A stretch of 64,000 nucleotides of DNA from Pseudomonas mangrovi (GTDB lineage Bacteria; Pseudomonadota; Gammaproteobacteria; Pseudomonadales; Pseudomonadaceae): contig NZ_QASN01000002.1 of assembly GCF_003052585.1 (NCBI RefSeq), forward strand, positions 124,001-188,000, given 5' to 3'. A program made the position numbers and the translations under genes. Positions 25,615 to 35,873 of this stretch are shown piece after piece. How positions within the stretch are numbered: the stretch's first letter is position 1; each line of letters opens with the position of its first letter. Under the pieces are notes generated by a model. It was not told the DNA's origin, ran no database searches, and saw only the letters and a program-made list of their open reading frames with translations.

Positions 25615-27030
25615 ATGTTGCGTCCGTTGTTCGTGTCGCTCTTCGCCGCCCTGCTGAGCGCCTGCTCGGCCGAAACCCCGCCGTCCGCCGAACCCGGCGA
25701 GGCGCTGTCCGGCGGCGCGACCAGCGTGTTCAAGCAGGATGCCAATGCCTACTCGATGCCGTCTGCCAACCTCTCGCCGTCGCGCCGGCTGGACTTCAGC
25801 GTCGGCAACAGCTTCTTCCGCAACCCCTGGGTCATCGCGCCGGCCAGCACCACCGCACGCGACGGTCTCGGCCCGCTGTTCAATACCAACGCCTGTCAGA
25901 ACTGCCATATCAAGGATGGCCGCGGCCATCCGCCGGCGGCCGACGCCGCGCATGCGGTGAGCATGCTGGTCCGCCTGTCGATTCCCGCCCGCGCCGGCGA
26001 CGAGCAAACGCTGCGGCGCCTGGGCGTGGTCCCGGAGCCGGTCTACGGCGGCCAGCTGCAGGACATGGCGGTACCCGGCGCAGCCCCCGAGGGGCGCGTG
26101 CGTGTCGGCTACGAGCACTTTGCCGTGCCGTTAGCCGACGGCAGCCAGATCGAGCTGCGCAAGCCCCGGCTGCTGATCAGCGAGCTGGGCTACGGGCCGA
26201 TGCATCCGCAGGTAATGACCTCGGCACGCATCGCCCCGGCCATGATCGGTCTGGGCCTGCTCGAAGCCGTCGACGAGCAGACCATCATCGCCCTGGCCGA
26301 TCCCGACGATCGCGACGGCGACGGCATCTCCGGGCGGCCCAACCGGGTCTGGGACGACGCGGCGCAACGCGAGGTGCTCGGCCGGTTCGGCTGGAAGGCC
26401 GGCCAGCCGAGCGTCGATCAGCAGAACGCCCACGCCTTCGCCAACGACATGGGTCTGACCAGCCCGCTGCTGCCCCATGACGACTGCACCCCGGCGCAAA
26501 CGGCCTGTCGCCAGCTGCCCCATGGCGCTGACACAGAGGGTGCGCAGGAGGTCAGCGAGGCGATACGCAACAGCGTGCTGTTCTACACGCGCAATCTCGC
26601 CGTGCCAGCGCGCCGGCGAGTCGACGACGCGCAGGTGCTCGCCGGCAGGCAACTGTTCCAGCAGGCCGGCTGTCACAAGTGCCACGTTCCGAGCCTGATC
26701 ACCTCGGCGGATGCCGCGGAGCCGGAGCTGGCCAACCAGCTCATCCGCCCCTATACCGATCTGTTGCTGCATGACATGGGCGAAGGCCTGGCCGACGGCC
26801 GCCCCGAGTTTCTTGCCAGTGGCAGCGAATGGCGCACCGCGCCGCTGTGGGGCATCGGCCTGGCCCAGGTGGTCAATCCGCAGGCGACCTTCCTCCACGA
26901 CGGTCGCGCCAGAACCCTGCTGGAAGCCGTGCTCTGGCATGGCGGCGAGGCACACGCCGCGCGCCAGCAGGTCCTCAGCTTCGACGCCGAGCAGCGCGCC
27001 GCGTTGCTGGCCTTTCTCGACTCACTCTAG
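25615..27030 (+). CDS. di-heme oxidoreductase (DHOR family) lipoprotein
   Basis: 471 residues. The lipobox is LLSAC near residue 18. Two c-type haem motifs are visible: CQNCH near 99 and CHKCH near 349, each with distal ligand candidates. This DHOR family, related to MauG and bacterial peroxidases, was once annotated thiol oxidoreductase. It is a periplasm-facing redox protein. It lies between two imelysin genes, 8 bases from the second. A redox role in iron (Fe2+/Fe3+) or haem uptake is a reasonable inference. Confidence 0.87.
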   Translation: MLRPLFVSLFAALLSACSAETPPSAEPGEALSGGATSVFKQDANAYSMPSANLSPSRRLDFSVGNSFFRNPWVIAPASTTARDGLGPLFNTNACQNCHIKDGRGHPPAADAAHAVSMLVRLSIPARAGDEQTLRRLGVVPEPVYGGQLQDMAVPGAAPEGRVRVGYEHFAVPLADGSQIELRKPRLLISELGYGPMHPQVMTSARIAPAMIGLGLLEAVDEQTIIALADPDDRDGDGISGRPNRVWDDAAQREVLGRFGWKAGQPSVDQQNAHAFANDMGLTSPLLPHDDCTPAQTACRQLPHGADTEGAQEVSEAIRNSVLFYTRNLAVPARRRVDDAQVLAGRQLFQQAGCHKCHVPSLITSADAAEPELANQLIRPYTDLLLHDMGEGLADGRPEFLASGSEWRTAPLWGIGLAQVVNPQATFLHDGRARTLLEAVLWHGGEAHAARQQVLSFDAEQRAALLAFLDSL

Positions 27031-27038
27031 GAGCGTCC

Positions 27039-28106
27039 ATGCAAACCTCTTTCCGTCTGCTCGGCAGCCTGGCGCTGACCCTCGCGCTCGCTGCCTGTGC
27101 CCCGCAGGACCCGCACCAGAAGGTGAGTGCAGCCCTGGCCAGCAATGTGCTGCTGCCGGCCTATCATGGCTGGAGCGAAGCCAATCGCACGCTCGAACAG
27201 AGCGCCCGCGCCTTCTGTGCCGGCGAGCAGGATCTGACCCAGGCACGCCAGCATTTCAGCGCTGCGCAGAGTGCCTGGGCGGCGCTGCAACCGCTGGCGG
27301 TCGGTCCGCTGAGCGAGGGTAATCGCGCCTGGCAGGTGCAGTTCTGGCCGGACAAGAAGAACCTGGTCGGGCGCCAGGTCGAACGCCTGGTACAGAGCAA
27401 TCCGCAGCTGGACGCTGCGGCGCTGGGCAAGGCCAGTGTCGTGGTGCAGGGCCTGAGCGCCTACGAATACCTGCTCTTCGATCCGGCACTGGATCTTGCC
27501 GACGACTCGCAGAAGGCCCGCTACTGCCCGATGCTGCAGGCCATCGCCAGCCATCAGCGCGGCCTGGCAGACGAGGTCCTGAATCTCTGGGAAGGTGAGC
27601 AGGGCATGGCCGCGATGTTGCGCAGCACCCCCAACACCCGCTACCCGGACGGCCGCGAAGCGCTCGGCGAGCTGCTGCGCACCCAGGTCAGCGCGCTGGA
27701 TGGGCTGAAGAAGAAGCTCGGCACCCCGCTGGGCCGGCAGAGCAAGGGCGTGGCCCAACCATTCCAGGCCGAAGCCTGGCGCAGCAAGGCCTCCCTGGCC
27801 AACCTAGCGGCGGCGCTGGCGAGCGCGGAACAGGTCTGGCGCGGCAATGACGACAACGGCGTGCGCAGCCTGCCGGGGGCACAGCATCAGAACCTGGTGA
27901 AGAGGATCGACGAGGCGTTCAGTGATACCCGCAAGCGTCTCGCGGCCCAGCAGCGCCCCCTGGGCGAAGCGCTGGCCGACCCGGCCGCACGCGAGGAACT
28001 GGACGCGCTCTATGACAGCCTCGATCGGCTGCACCGCCTGCACGAGAGCGAGCTGTCGCGGGCGCTGGAGATCCCCCTGGGCTTCAACGCCCACGACGGT
28101 GACTGA
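27039..28106 (+). CDS. imelysin-family lipoprotein, second paralogue
   Basis: 355 residues with a lipobox LAAC near residue 19 and an imelysin-type helical domain. The GxHxxE motif reads GLSAYE here, so the motif histidine is a serine, unlike the first imelysin. It probably has a different or binding-only function. It starts 8 bases after the DHOR stop with GGAG just upstream, and is followed by the DUF1513 gene at 23 bases. Strong co-transcription with DHOR. Confidence 0.83.
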   Translation: MQTSFRLLGSLALTLALAACAPQDPHQKVSAALASNVLLPAYHGWSEANRTLEQSARAFCAGEQDLTQARQHFSAAQSAWAALQPLAVGPLSEGNRAWQVQFWPDKKNLVGRQVERLVQSNPQLDAAALGKASVVVQGLSAYEYLLFDPALDLADDSQKARYCPMLQAIASHQRGLADEVLNLWEGEQGMAAMLRSTPNTRYPDGREALGELLRTQVSALDGLKKKLGTPLGRQSKGVAQPFQAEAWRSKASLANLAAALASAEQVWRGNDDNGVRSLPGAQHQNLVKRIDEAFSDTRKRLAAQQRPLGEALADPAAREELDALYDSLDRLHRLHESELSRALEIPLGFNAHDGD

Positions 28107-28129
28107 GACCCAGTAGCGGAGGCTCCCTG

Positions 28130-29224
28130 GTGCAACGCAGAACCTTTCTCTCCCTGGGCGGCGCCCTGCTCGCCGGCAGCGCCCTGGCCGGCTGGACACT
28201 CGGTCGCGGCGACGGCGGCCCGTTGCTGCTGTCCGCCCGCGACGATGCCCAGGGCGGTCATCACGCCGTCGGCTACCGGCTGGACGGCCAGCGGGTCTTC
28301 AGCTGCCGGGTGACCGAGCGCTGCCACGACGTGGTGCCGCACCCGTTCCTGCCGCTGGCGTTGTTCGTCGGGCGACGCCCGAGCCGCGAGAGCTATCTGC
28401 TCGACACCCGCGACGGTCGCCTGCTGCAGACCCTGCACAGCCGTCAGGATCGCCATTTCCAGGGCCATGCGGTATTTCACCGTGACGGCGAATACCTCTA
28501 CAGCACCGAGAACGACACCCGCGAACCGGGCCGCGGCGTGATCGGCGTCTATCGCCTGGAGCAGAATCTGCTGCAGCACAGCGGCGAACTGAGCAGCCAC
28601 GGTGTTGGACCGCATCAGCTGCTGTGGATGCCGGACGGCGACACCCTGGTGATCGCCAACGGCGGGATCCGCACCGAAGCGGACAGCCGGGTGGAGATGA
28701 ACCTCGACGCAATGGACGCAAGCCTGGTGCTGCTCTCCCGTGATGGCCGTCTGCTCAGCCGGGAACGACTGGCCGAACAGCAGAACAGCGTGCGCCATCT
28801 GGCCGTGGCTCGCGACGGCACGGTGGTCAGCGGCCAGCAGTACATGGGCGATGGTCACGAGCAGGCAGCACTGCTGGCGATCAAGCGACCCGGCCAGGCG
28901 TTTCGCCCCTTCGCCCTGGGCGAGGCGCAGCGCCAGGCGATGAACCAGTACACCGCCAGCGTGGCCATCCACGACGAGTTGCGCCTGCTGGCGCTGACCG
29001 CCCCGCGCGGCAATCGCTTCTTCATCTGGAACCTGGACAGCGAAACGCTGCTGCTGGATGTCCCCCTGGCCGACTGCGCCGGCGTCGCCGCCACTGCCGA
29101 AGGTTTCGTCGTCAGTTCCGGGCAGGGCCGCTGCCGGCACTACGACTGCCGCTCGCCGAGCATTCGCATGCGCCCGCTGGAGTTGCCGGCAGGGCTCTGG
29201 GACAACCACCTGCGCCTGGCCTGA
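28130..29224 (+). CDS. DUF1513 protein with Tat-type signal
   Basis: 364 residues. The N-terminus has a twin-arginine pattern ([10 protein letters not shown]) before a hydrophobic stretch, pointing to folded export by Tat. The rest looks like a beta-propeller with repeated DGR/DG turns ([26 protein letters not shown]), as in DUF1513. The GTG at 28130 has GGAGG 7 bases upstream. It closes the imelysin/DHOR cluster and probably works with it at the cell surface. Biochemical function unknown. Confidence 0.83.
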   Translation: MQRRTFLSLGGALLAGSALAGWTLGRGDGGPLLLSARDDAQGGHHAVGYRLDGQRVFSCRVTERCHDVVPHPFLPLALFVGRRPSRESYLLDTRDGRLLQTLHSRQDRHFQGHAVFHRDGEYLYSTENDTREPGRGVIGVYRLEQNLLQHSGELSSHGVGPHQLLWMPDGDTLVIANGGIRTEADSRVEMNLDAMDASLVLLSRDGRLLSRERLAEQQNSVRHLAVARDGTVVSGQQYMGDGHEQAALLAIKRPGQAFRPFALGEAQRQAMNQYTASVAIHDELRLLALTAPRGNRFFIWNLDSETLLLDVPLADCAGVAATAEGFVVSSGQGRCRHYDCRSPSIRMRPLELPAGLWDNHLRLA

Positions 29225-29501
29225 AGCCCGCTCCAGGCGTGCCCGGCAAAGCGCCACTACAACTCGGCACAGCTCGCCTATGCTGCTCAAGCAGAGGCAG
29301 CAGCTGCCGATACCCTGCTACCGGCAACGGACTGCTCACTGCCACCCCAGCCCCCTGCACGCAGACACGCGTCGAAACGGACCGAGCTCACGCTCGCCAG
29401 GCATGGACCGAACACCGCCGAGGCGCCCTGCAGCGCCCGGGCGGAACGCCTTCGGATGCACCACCACACCCTTGGCAATAAGCCCCTCCGAGAGCATCGA
29501 C

Positions 29502-31127
29502 ATGTCACTGAAATCCTCGTTGCGAGCACAGCTGCTCGCCCTGCAAACCGGCAGCCTGGTGCTGATTCTGGCCATCGCCCTGGCCTGTTTCGCTTTTCTC
29601 TCCGCCGGCATGCAGGCCTACCGCGGGCTGCTCGACGGCCCGATACAGGCCAGCCAGTTGGCCGACGAGATCAACCTCGAGTTCAAGATCCAGGTCCAGG
29701 AATGGAAGAACGTGCTGTTACGAGGCCAGGACCGCGCCAACCTGGACAGGTACTGGGGGCAGTTCGAGACCCAGGAGCGCAAGATCCAGGAGCTGCTCGC
29801 CCGCCTGGCCAACGCAGACGGCACCGACGCTGCGCTGCGCCAGCAGGTAGAGCGCCTGCGCAGTGAACACCAGAGTCTCGGCAGCGCCTATCGCAAGGGG
29901 CGCGATGCCTTCCTCGCCGCCGGCGCCGACCCGCAGGCGGGGGATGCCGCCGTCAAGGGCATCGACCGGGCGACCACCGAGCAGCTGTCAGCGCTGGTCG
30001 ACGAGCTGCACGGCATCAGCGACAGCCAGGCGGAAATCATCAACCAGCGGGCACAGAGCACCATCCTCTGGGGCAGCCTGCTGATGCTCGCCTCGGCCGT
30101 ACTGGTCGGGCTGTTCGCACTCTGGCTGCTCAACCGCGTGCTGATCCGCCCGATCGCCCTGTTGATCGGCCATGTCGGCCAGCTCGCCCAGGGCGACTTC
30201 ACCGCGCATCGCTACCCGTCGCGAGAGGACGAGCTGGGCCGCCTGGCCAAGGCCACGGAAACCCTGCGCAGCTTCCTCGCCGACACCTTCGAGCGCCTGA
30301 AGAACAGCAGCAACCAGCTCGATCACGCCAGCGGCGAGCTGAATTCGGTGGCGACCAGCATGAGCCAGGGTGTCCGCGACCAGGGCGAGCGTACCGACCA
30401 CGTGGCCACCGCGATGGAGGAAATGTCCGCCACCGCCCAGGAGGTCGCGCGCCACACCGGCGAGGCGGCCCAGGCTGCCGACGCCGCCGAAGCCGCCACC
30501 CGCCAGGGCGAGCAGGCCATGCGCCAGACCATCGCCAGCATCGGCACGTTGCGCAACGACATCACCGGCATGGCCGAAGTGCTGCAGCGCCTGTCGGTCG
30601 ACAGCGGCCGGATCGGCGAGGTGCTCGCGGTGATCCATGGCATCGCCGAGCAGACCAACCTGCTCGCGCTCAACGCGGCAATCGAGGCGGCGCGGGCTGG
30701 CGAACAGGGCCGTGGCTTCGCCGTGGTCGCCGACGAGGTGCGCAACCTCGCCCAGCGCACCGCGCAGTCCACCGCCGAGATCAACCAGATCATCGAAGCC
30801 GTGCAACGCGGCACCCAGGAAGCGGTCAAGGCCGTTGAAAGCGGCCAGCACAGCAGCCAGAGCGGCGTCGAACAGGTCACCCTGGCCGGCGAAATCCTCG
30901 GCGGGGTCACCCGCTCGGTGGAAACCATCCGTGACATGACCCGGCAGATCGCCACTGCCGCCGAAGAGCAGACCCAGGTCGCCGACGACATCTCGAGAAA
31001 CCTGATCGAACTGGCAGGAATCGCCGCCAGCAACCAGGAAAGCGTGCAACACACCGAACGCGCCAGCCAGAGCCTGCATGAACTCTCTTCCGGCCTTGCC
31101 GAACTGACCCGACGCCTCGGCCGCTAA
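29502..31127 (+). CDS. methyl-accepting chemotaxis protein
   Basis: 541 residues. TM1 is near 12-34, a helical periplasmic sensor domain spans about 35-185, and TM2 ([20 protein letters not shown]) lies near 190-210. A HAMP domain and a long signalling coiled coil follow, with the conserved tip [21 protein letters not shown] and [13 protein letters not shown]. It reports ligands to the CheA/CheW array. There is no C-terminal methylation-enzyme pentapeptide. It is monocistronic and ends just before a perfect 11-bp hairpin. Confidence 0.93.
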   Translation: MSLKSSLRAQLLALQTGSLVLILAIALACFAFLSAGMQAYRGLLDGPIQASQLADEINLEFKIQVQEWKNVLLRGQDRANLDRYWGQFETQERKIQELLARLANADGTDAALRQQVERLRSEHQSLGSAYRKGRDAFLAAGADPQAGDAAVKGIDRATTEQLSALVDELHGISDSQAEIINQRAQSTILWGSLLMLASAVLVGLFALWLLNRVLIRPIALLIGHVGQLAQGDFTAHRYPSREDELGRLAKATETLRSFLADTFERLKNSSNQLDHASGELNSVATSMSQGVRDQGERTDHVATAMEEMSATAQEVARHTGEAAQAADAAEAATRQGEQAMRQTIASIGTLRNDITGMAEVLQRLSVDSGRIGEVLAVIHGIAEQTNLLALNAAIEAARAGEQGRGFAVVADEVRNLAQRTAQSTAEINQIIEAVQRGTQEAVKAVESGQHSSQSGVEQVTLAGEILGGVTRSVETIRDMTRQIATAAEEQTQVADDISRNLIELAGIAASNQESVQHTERASQSLHELSSGLAELTRRLGR

Positions 31128-31134
31128 GGCCTGC

Positions 31135-31165
31135 GGGCGTTCCGCGCCAACCGAGCGGAACGCCC
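31135..31165 (+). terminator. hairpin after the chemoreceptor gene
   Basis: GGGCGTTCCGC (31135-31145) and GCGGAACGCCC (31155-31165) form a perfect 11-bp stem with a 9-base loop, 8 bases after the stop. A T-run is not adjacent, so it may stabilise the mRNA 3' end rather than terminate on its own. Confidence 0.55.
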
Positions 31166-31323
31166 GTACGACGGGGCTTTGATGCATTTGCAGCTACACT
31201 GAGTTGCACTCCCGGATCAGTACATTTTTCGTCGTCACAAGCCTTTTGACTTGGCTCGGACAGGGGTCTAAGGTTCCCGCCTTGCCGTGCTCCCAGGCAG
31301 TAACAGACTCAAGGAAAAAGAAC

Positions 31324-32487
31324 ATGTTGCTCCGCCGCATGCTGATCATGATTGGTGTCGTCGTTCTGGTAGTGGTAGCCCTCGGCGCCTACAAGGGATA
31401 TTCCATCTACAGCATGATCCAGGGCTTCAGTCAGCCGAAGCCGCCGATCAGCATCGCCGCAGCCCATGCCGAGGCCGTGCAGTGGCAGAGCCGGCTGCCG
31501 GCGATCGGCACGCTCAAGGCGTTCCAGGGTGTCGAGCTGACCGCCGAAGTGGGCGGCACGGTGAAGGCGGTGCAGTTCGATTCCGGCGAGAAGGTCACTG
31601 CCGGCCAGCCGATCATCGAGATGGACAGCGCCGTCGAGCAGGCCAGCCTGGCCACCGCCGAGGCCAGCCTGGGCCTGGCGCGGGTGGAGTTCGAGCGTGG
31701 CCGCAACCTGGTCGCCCGCCAGGCGATCTCCAAGAGCGAGTTCGACCGCCTCAGTGCCGAGCTGGAAAAGGCCAACGCCAGCGTCGCCCAGTTGCGCGCG
31801 ACCCTGGCGAAGAAGCGCATAGTCGCGCCCTTTGCCGGTACCGTCGGGATTCGCCAGGTCGACGTCGGTACCTACGTCTCGCCCGGCAGCCCCATCGCCA
31901 CGCTGCAGGATCTCTCGACACTGTTCGTCGACTTCTTCCTGCCCGAGCAGGACGCACCGCTGCTCGCCCTGGGTCAGTCGGTCGAGCTGAGCGTGGCGGC
32001 CTACCCGGATGAGCAGTTCGTCGCCGAGATAGTCGCCATCAACCCCAAGGTCGAGACCACCACCCGCAACCTGCTGGTCCGTGCTCGCCTGGCCAACCCC
32101 GAGGGCAAGCTGCTGCCCGGCATGTTCGCCAACCTCGAGGTGCTGCTGCCCAATCCGCAGGAGCGTGTCGTGGTACCGGAAACCGCGATCACCTTCACCC
32201 TCTACGGCAACTCGGTGTACGTGATCAGCGAACAGCCCGCCGACAAGCAGGACCCGCAAACCGAATCGGACGCTGCCTCGGCAGATGAACCGCGCCTGGT
32301 AGTCGAGCGCCGTTTCGTCGAGACCGGCGAGCGCCGCGGCGCCCGCGTTGTCGTGCTGCGCGGCCTCGAAGCAGGCGAGCAGGTGGTGACCGCCGGCCAG
32401 CTGAAGATCGACAACGGCAGCCACGTGCGCATCGAGGACGATCCCATCGAACAGGCCAGACGCAACCGCGAACAGCAAGCCAACTGA
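31324..32487 (+). CDS. mexV: RND efflux periplasmic adaptor (MexV-like)
   Basis: 387 residues of the membrane-fusion family. An N-terminal hydrophobic anchor precedes a lipoyl half (GGTVKAVQFDSGEKVTAGQPIIEMD), a helical hairpin (SEFDRLSAELEKANASVAQL), the second lipoyl half (RIVAPFAGTVGIRQVDVGTYVSPGSPI) and a beta-barrel. AAGGAAAAAG precedes the ATG. It is 28 bases from the RND pump gene. The place between the imelysin cluster and inaA matches mexVW as I recall it. No outer-membrane channel gene is adjacent, so it presumably borrows an OprM-like partner. Confidence 0.85.
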   Translation: MLLRRMLIMIGVVVLVVVALGAYKGYSIYSMIQGFSQPKPPISIAAAHAEAVQWQSRLPAIGTLKAFQGVELTAEVGGTVKAVQFDSGEKVTAGQPIIEMDSAVEQASLATAEASLGLARVEFERGRNLVARQAISKSEFDRLSAELEKANASVAQLRATLAKKRIVAPFAGTVGIRQVDVGTYVSPGSPIATLQDLSTLFVDFFLPEQDAPLLALGQSVELSVAAYPDEQFVAEIVAINPKVETTTRNLLVRARLANPEGKLLPGMFANLEVLLPNPQERVVVPETAITFTLYGNSVYVISEQPADKQDPQTESDAASADEPRLVVERRFVETGERRGARVVVLRGLEAGEQVVTAGQLKIDNGSHVRIEDDPIEQARRNREQQAN

Positions 32488-32515
32488 TCGCCCGCAGGCA
32501 GCAAGGAATCCCCAC

Positions 32516-35500
32516 ATGGCCTTTACCGATCCCTTCATCCGCCGCCCGGTGCTGGCAATGGTGGTCAGCCTGCTGATCATCCTGCTCGGCGCACAGGCCT
32601 TCAGCAAGCTGGTAATCCGTCAGTATCCGCAGATGGAAAGCGCGCTGATCATCGTCACCACCGCCTACCCCGGGGCCAACGCCGAGACCATCCAGGGCTA
32701 CATCACCCAACCGCTGCAGCAGAGCCTGGCCAGTGCCGAAGGCATCGACTACATGACCTCGGTGAGCCGGCAGAACTACTCGGTGATCTCGATCTACGCG
32801 CGCATCGGCACCGACAGCGACCGTCTGTTCACCGACCTGCTGGCCAAGGCCAACGCGGTCAAGAACCAGCTGCCGCAAAGCGCCGAAGACCCGGTGCTGT
32901 CACGCCAGGCCGCCGACTCGATGGCGCTGATGTACATCAGCTTCTTCAGCGACGAGTTGTCCAACCCGCAGATCACCGACTACCTCTCGCGCGTCATCCA
33001 GCCCAAGCTGGCGACCCTGCCGGGGATGGCCGAAGCGGAGATTCTCGGCAACCAGGTGTTCGCCATGCGCCTGTGGCTGGACCCGGTCAAGCTGGCCGCC
33101 TATGGCGTCACTGCCGGCGAGGTGAACGACGCGGTACGGCGTTACAACTTCCTCTCCGCCGCCGGCGAGGTGAAGGGCGAGTACGTGGTCACCAGCATCA
33201 ACGCCGAGACCGATCTGAAAACCCCCGAGGCCTTCGCCGCCATTCCGGTGAAGATCGCCGGCGACAGCCGGGTTCTGCTCGGCGACGTGGCGCGGGTCGA
33301 GATGGGTGCGGAAAGCTACAACGCGATCAGCTCCTTCGACGGCCAGCGCGCGGTCTACATCGGCATCAAGGGCACCCCCAGCGCCAACCCGCTGGATGTC
33401 ATCGCCGAGGTGCGCAAGGCACTGCCGGAGCTGGAGTCGCAGCTGCCGCCGAACCTCAAGGTCTCGGTCGCCTACGACGGCACCCGCTTCATCCAGGCGT
33501 CCATCGACGAAGTGGTCAAGACGCTGTTCGAGGCGGTACTGATCGTGGTGGTGGTGGTGTTCCTGTTCCTCGGCTCGTTCCGCTCGGTGCTGATCCCGGT
33601 GATCACCATCCCGCTGTCGATGATCGGCGTGCTGTTCTTCATGCAGCTGATGGGCTACTCGATCAACCTGCTGACGCTGCTGGCGATGGTCCTGGCCATC
33701 GGTCTGGTGGTGGATGACGCCATCGTCGTGGTGGAGAACATCCACCGCCACATCGAGGAGGGCAAGTCGCCGTTCCAGGCGGCTATCGAAGGGGCCCGCG
33801 AGATTGCCGTACCGGTGGTTTCGATGACCATCACCCTGGCCGCGGTGTACGCCCCCATCGGCTTTCTCGAGGGACTCACCGGCGCGCTGTTCAAGGAGTT
33901 CGCCCTGACCCTGGCCGGCTCGGTGATCATCTCGGGCATCGTCGCGCTGACCCTGTCGCCGATGATGTGCGCCAAGCTGCTGCGCCACGAGGAAAACCCC
34001 TCGGGCCTGGCACACCGCCTGGATCTGATCTTCGACGGGCTCAAGCAGCGCTACCAACGCGCGCTGAGTGGCACCCTGGACACGCGGCCGGTGGTGGTGG
34101 TGTTCACCATCATCGTGCTCTGCCTGATTCCACTGATGGTCAAGATGACCAAGAACGAACTGGCGCCGGACGAGGACCAGGGCATCATCTTCATGATGGC
34201 CAAGGCGCCGCAGACCGCCAACCTGGAATACCTGAACGCCTATACCGATCAGTTCATCGAGATCTTCCGCGACTTCCCCGAGTACTACTCCTCGTTCCAG
34301 ATCAACGGCTTCGACGGCGTGCAGTCGGGCATTGGCGGCTTCCTGCTCAAGCCGTGGGACGAACGCGAGCGGACGCAGATGGAGGTATTGCCGGAAGTGC
34401 AGGCCAAGCTCGATCGGATTCCCGGCCTGCAGATCTTCGGTTTCAACCTCCCTGCCCTGCCCGGCACTGGCGAAGGTCTGCCGTTCCAGTTCGTGGTCAC
34501 CACGCCGAACGACTACGAGTCGCTGCTGCAGGTCGCCGAGCGCATTCGCGTGCGCGCCGAGGAGTCCGGCAAGTTCGCCTTCATCGACGTCGACCTGGCC
34601 TTCGACAAGCCGGAAGTGGTGGTCGAGATCGACCGGCAGAAAGCCGCACAGATGGGCGTCTCGATGGACAGCCTGGGTGGCACCCTGGCGACCCTGCTCG
34701 GCGAAAGCGAGATCAATCGCTTCACCATCGAAGGCCGCAGCTACAAGGTCATCGCCCAGGTCGAGCGCGCCTACCGCGACAATCCAGGCTGGCTCGACAG
34801 CTATTACGTGCGCGCCGAGAGTGGCGAGATGCTGCCCCTGGCCACGCTGATCAAGGTCCGCGACCGCGCGCGACCGACCCAGCTGAACCAGTTCCAGCAG
34901 CTCAACTCGGCGATCATCCAGGGCTTCCCGACGGTGAGCATGGGTGACGCGGTGGAGACGGTGCGGCAGATCGCAGAGGAGGAAGCGCCAGCGGGCTTCA
35001 GCTATGACTTCGCTGGCGCCTCTCGCCAGTACGTGCAGGAAGGCAGTGCGCTGTTCATTACCTTCGGCCTGGCGCTGGCGATCATCTTCCTGGTGCTGGC
35101 GGCGCAGTTCGAGAGCTTCCGCGATCCACTGGTGATCCTGATGACGGTACCGCTGTCGATCTGCGGCGCGCTGATCCCACTGTTCCTCGGTTTCTCGAGC
35201 ATGAACATCTATACCCAGGTGGGCCTGGTGACGCTGATCGGGCTGATTACCAAGCACGGCATCCTGATCGTCGAGTTCGCCAACCAGCTGCGTCGCGAGC
35301 AAGGCCTGAGCGTCCGAGCGGCCATCGAGGAGGCGGCGGCTATTCGTCTGCGCCCGGTACTGATGACCACCGCAGCGATGGTCTTCGCGATGATCCCGCT
35401 GATCCTGGCCACCGGCGCCGGTGCGGTCAGCCGCTTCGACATCGGCCTGGTGATCGCCAGCGGCATGAGCGTGGGCACCCTGTTCACCCTGTTCGTGCTG

Positions 35501-35584
35501 CCGTGCATCTACACCCTGGTGGCCAAGGCCGACCGCTTCGAGCCGGCAAGCCCGGAACCGGAGACTGGCGGACACAGGGTCTGA
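32516..35584 (+). CDS. mexW: RND efflux transporter permease (MexW-like)
   Basis: 1022 residues, the full length of HAE1/MexB-type pumps, with 12 membrane helices and two large periplasmic loops. The proton-relay aspartates are in LVVDDAIVVVENIHRHIEEG of TM4, and the conserved FxxPVL-type N-terminus (DPFIRRPVLAMV) is present. It exports drugs or other amphiphiles by proton antiport. It forms an operon with the adaptor upstream and ends at a palindromic terminator. Confidence 0.9.
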   Translation: MAFTDPFIRRPVLAMVVSLLIILLGAQAFSKLVIRQYPQMESALIIVTTAYPGANAETIQGYITQPLQQSLASAEGIDYMTSVSRQNYSVISIYARIGTDSDRLFTDLLAKANAVKNQLPQSAEDPVLSRQAADSMALMYISFFSDELSNPQITDYLSRVIQPKLATLPGMAEAEILGNQVFAMRLWLDPVKLAAYGVTAGEVNDAVRRYNFLSAAGEVKGEYVVTSINAETDLKTPEAFAAIPVKIAGDSRVLLGDVARVEMGAESYNAISSFDGQRAVYIGIKGTPSANPLDVIAEVRKALPELESQLPPNLKVSVAYDGTRFIQASIDEVVKTLFEAVLIVVVVVFLFLGSFRSVLIPVITIPLSMIGVLFFMQLMGYSINLLTLLAMVLAIGLVVDDAIVVVENIHRHIEEGKSPFQAAIEGAREIAVPVVSMTITLAAVYAPIGFLEGLTGALFKEFALTLAGSVIISGIVALTLSPMMCAKLLRHEENPSGLAHRLDLIFDGLKQRYQRALSGTLDTRPVVVVFTIIVLCLIPLMVKMTKNELAPDEDQGIIFMMAKAPQTANLEYLNAYTDQFIEIFRDFPEYYSSFQINGFDGVQSGIGGFLLKPWDERERTQMEVLPEVQAKLDRIPGLQIFGFNLPALPGTGEGLPFQFVVTTPNDYESLLQVAERIRVRAEESGKFAFIDVDLAFDKPEVVVEIDRQKAAQMGVSMDSLGGTLATLLGESEINRFTIEGRSYKVIAQVERAYRDNPGWLDSYYVRAESGEMLPLATLIKVRDRARPTQLNQFQQLNSAIIQGFPTVSMGDAVETVRQIAEEEAPAGFSYDFAGASRQYVQEGSALFITFGLALAIIFLVLAAQFESFRDPLVILMTVPLSICGALIPLFLGFSSMNIYTQVGLVTLIGLITKHGILIVEFANQLRREQGLSVRAAIEEAAAIRLRPVLMTTAAMVFAMIPLILATGAGAVSRFDIGLVIASGMSVGTLFTLFVLPCIYTLVAKADRFEPASPEPETGGHRV

Positions 35585-35595
35585 ACCCGGAAATG

Positions 35596-35623
35596 AAAAA
35601 TCCCCTGCATGCAGGGGATTTTT
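35596..35623. terminator. bidirectional palindromic terminator
   Basis: A perfect 28-base palindrome: AAAAATCCCCTGCA is followed directly by its reverse complement, giving an A-run before and a T-run after the stem on either strand. It lies 12 bases after mexW and 22 bases before the convergent small gene, and can serve both. Confidence 0.88.
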
Positions 35624-35645
35624 CTGTCAGCGAGAACGCCTCGTT

Positions 35646-35873
35646 TCAGCTGTTGGAGCCCATGCTCTGGGACAGGCCGAAGATGAACAGCAGCAGATCC
35701 TGGTCGGGACGCACCTGCAGACCGCGATCACCGCTGGCGGGTTTCAGGCACTGCCCTTCGCCAGGCGCTGCGACCATCACCTGAGTGGCAGGCTCCTGCC
35801 AGGCAGCAGCGGCGAATGATGCGACACCGAGCGCGGCAACGAGGAAGAGTCCCCGGGTAATCGCCAGTTTCAT
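35646..35873 (-). CDS. small exported hypothetical protein
   Basis: 75 residues with a signal peptide (AITRGLFLVAALGVASFAAAA) and a short mature part containing one cysteine (GEGQCLKPAS). The start overlaps the inaA-like stop as ATGA, so it is translated from the same message. Not recognised. It could be a small periplasmic accessory protein of the kinase's substrate pathway. Confidence 0.6.
   Translation of the reverse strand: MKLAITRGLFLVAALGVASFAAAAWQEPATQVMVAAPGEGQCLKPASGDRGLQVRPDQDLLLFIFGLSQSMGSNS

Noticed and set aside
32900..35575. Very long open frame antisense to mexW (891 codons)
   Set aside because: A product of high GC and strong codon bias on the coding strand; composition is His/Gln/Arg-rich and matches no family, while the + strand encodes a complete RND pump.
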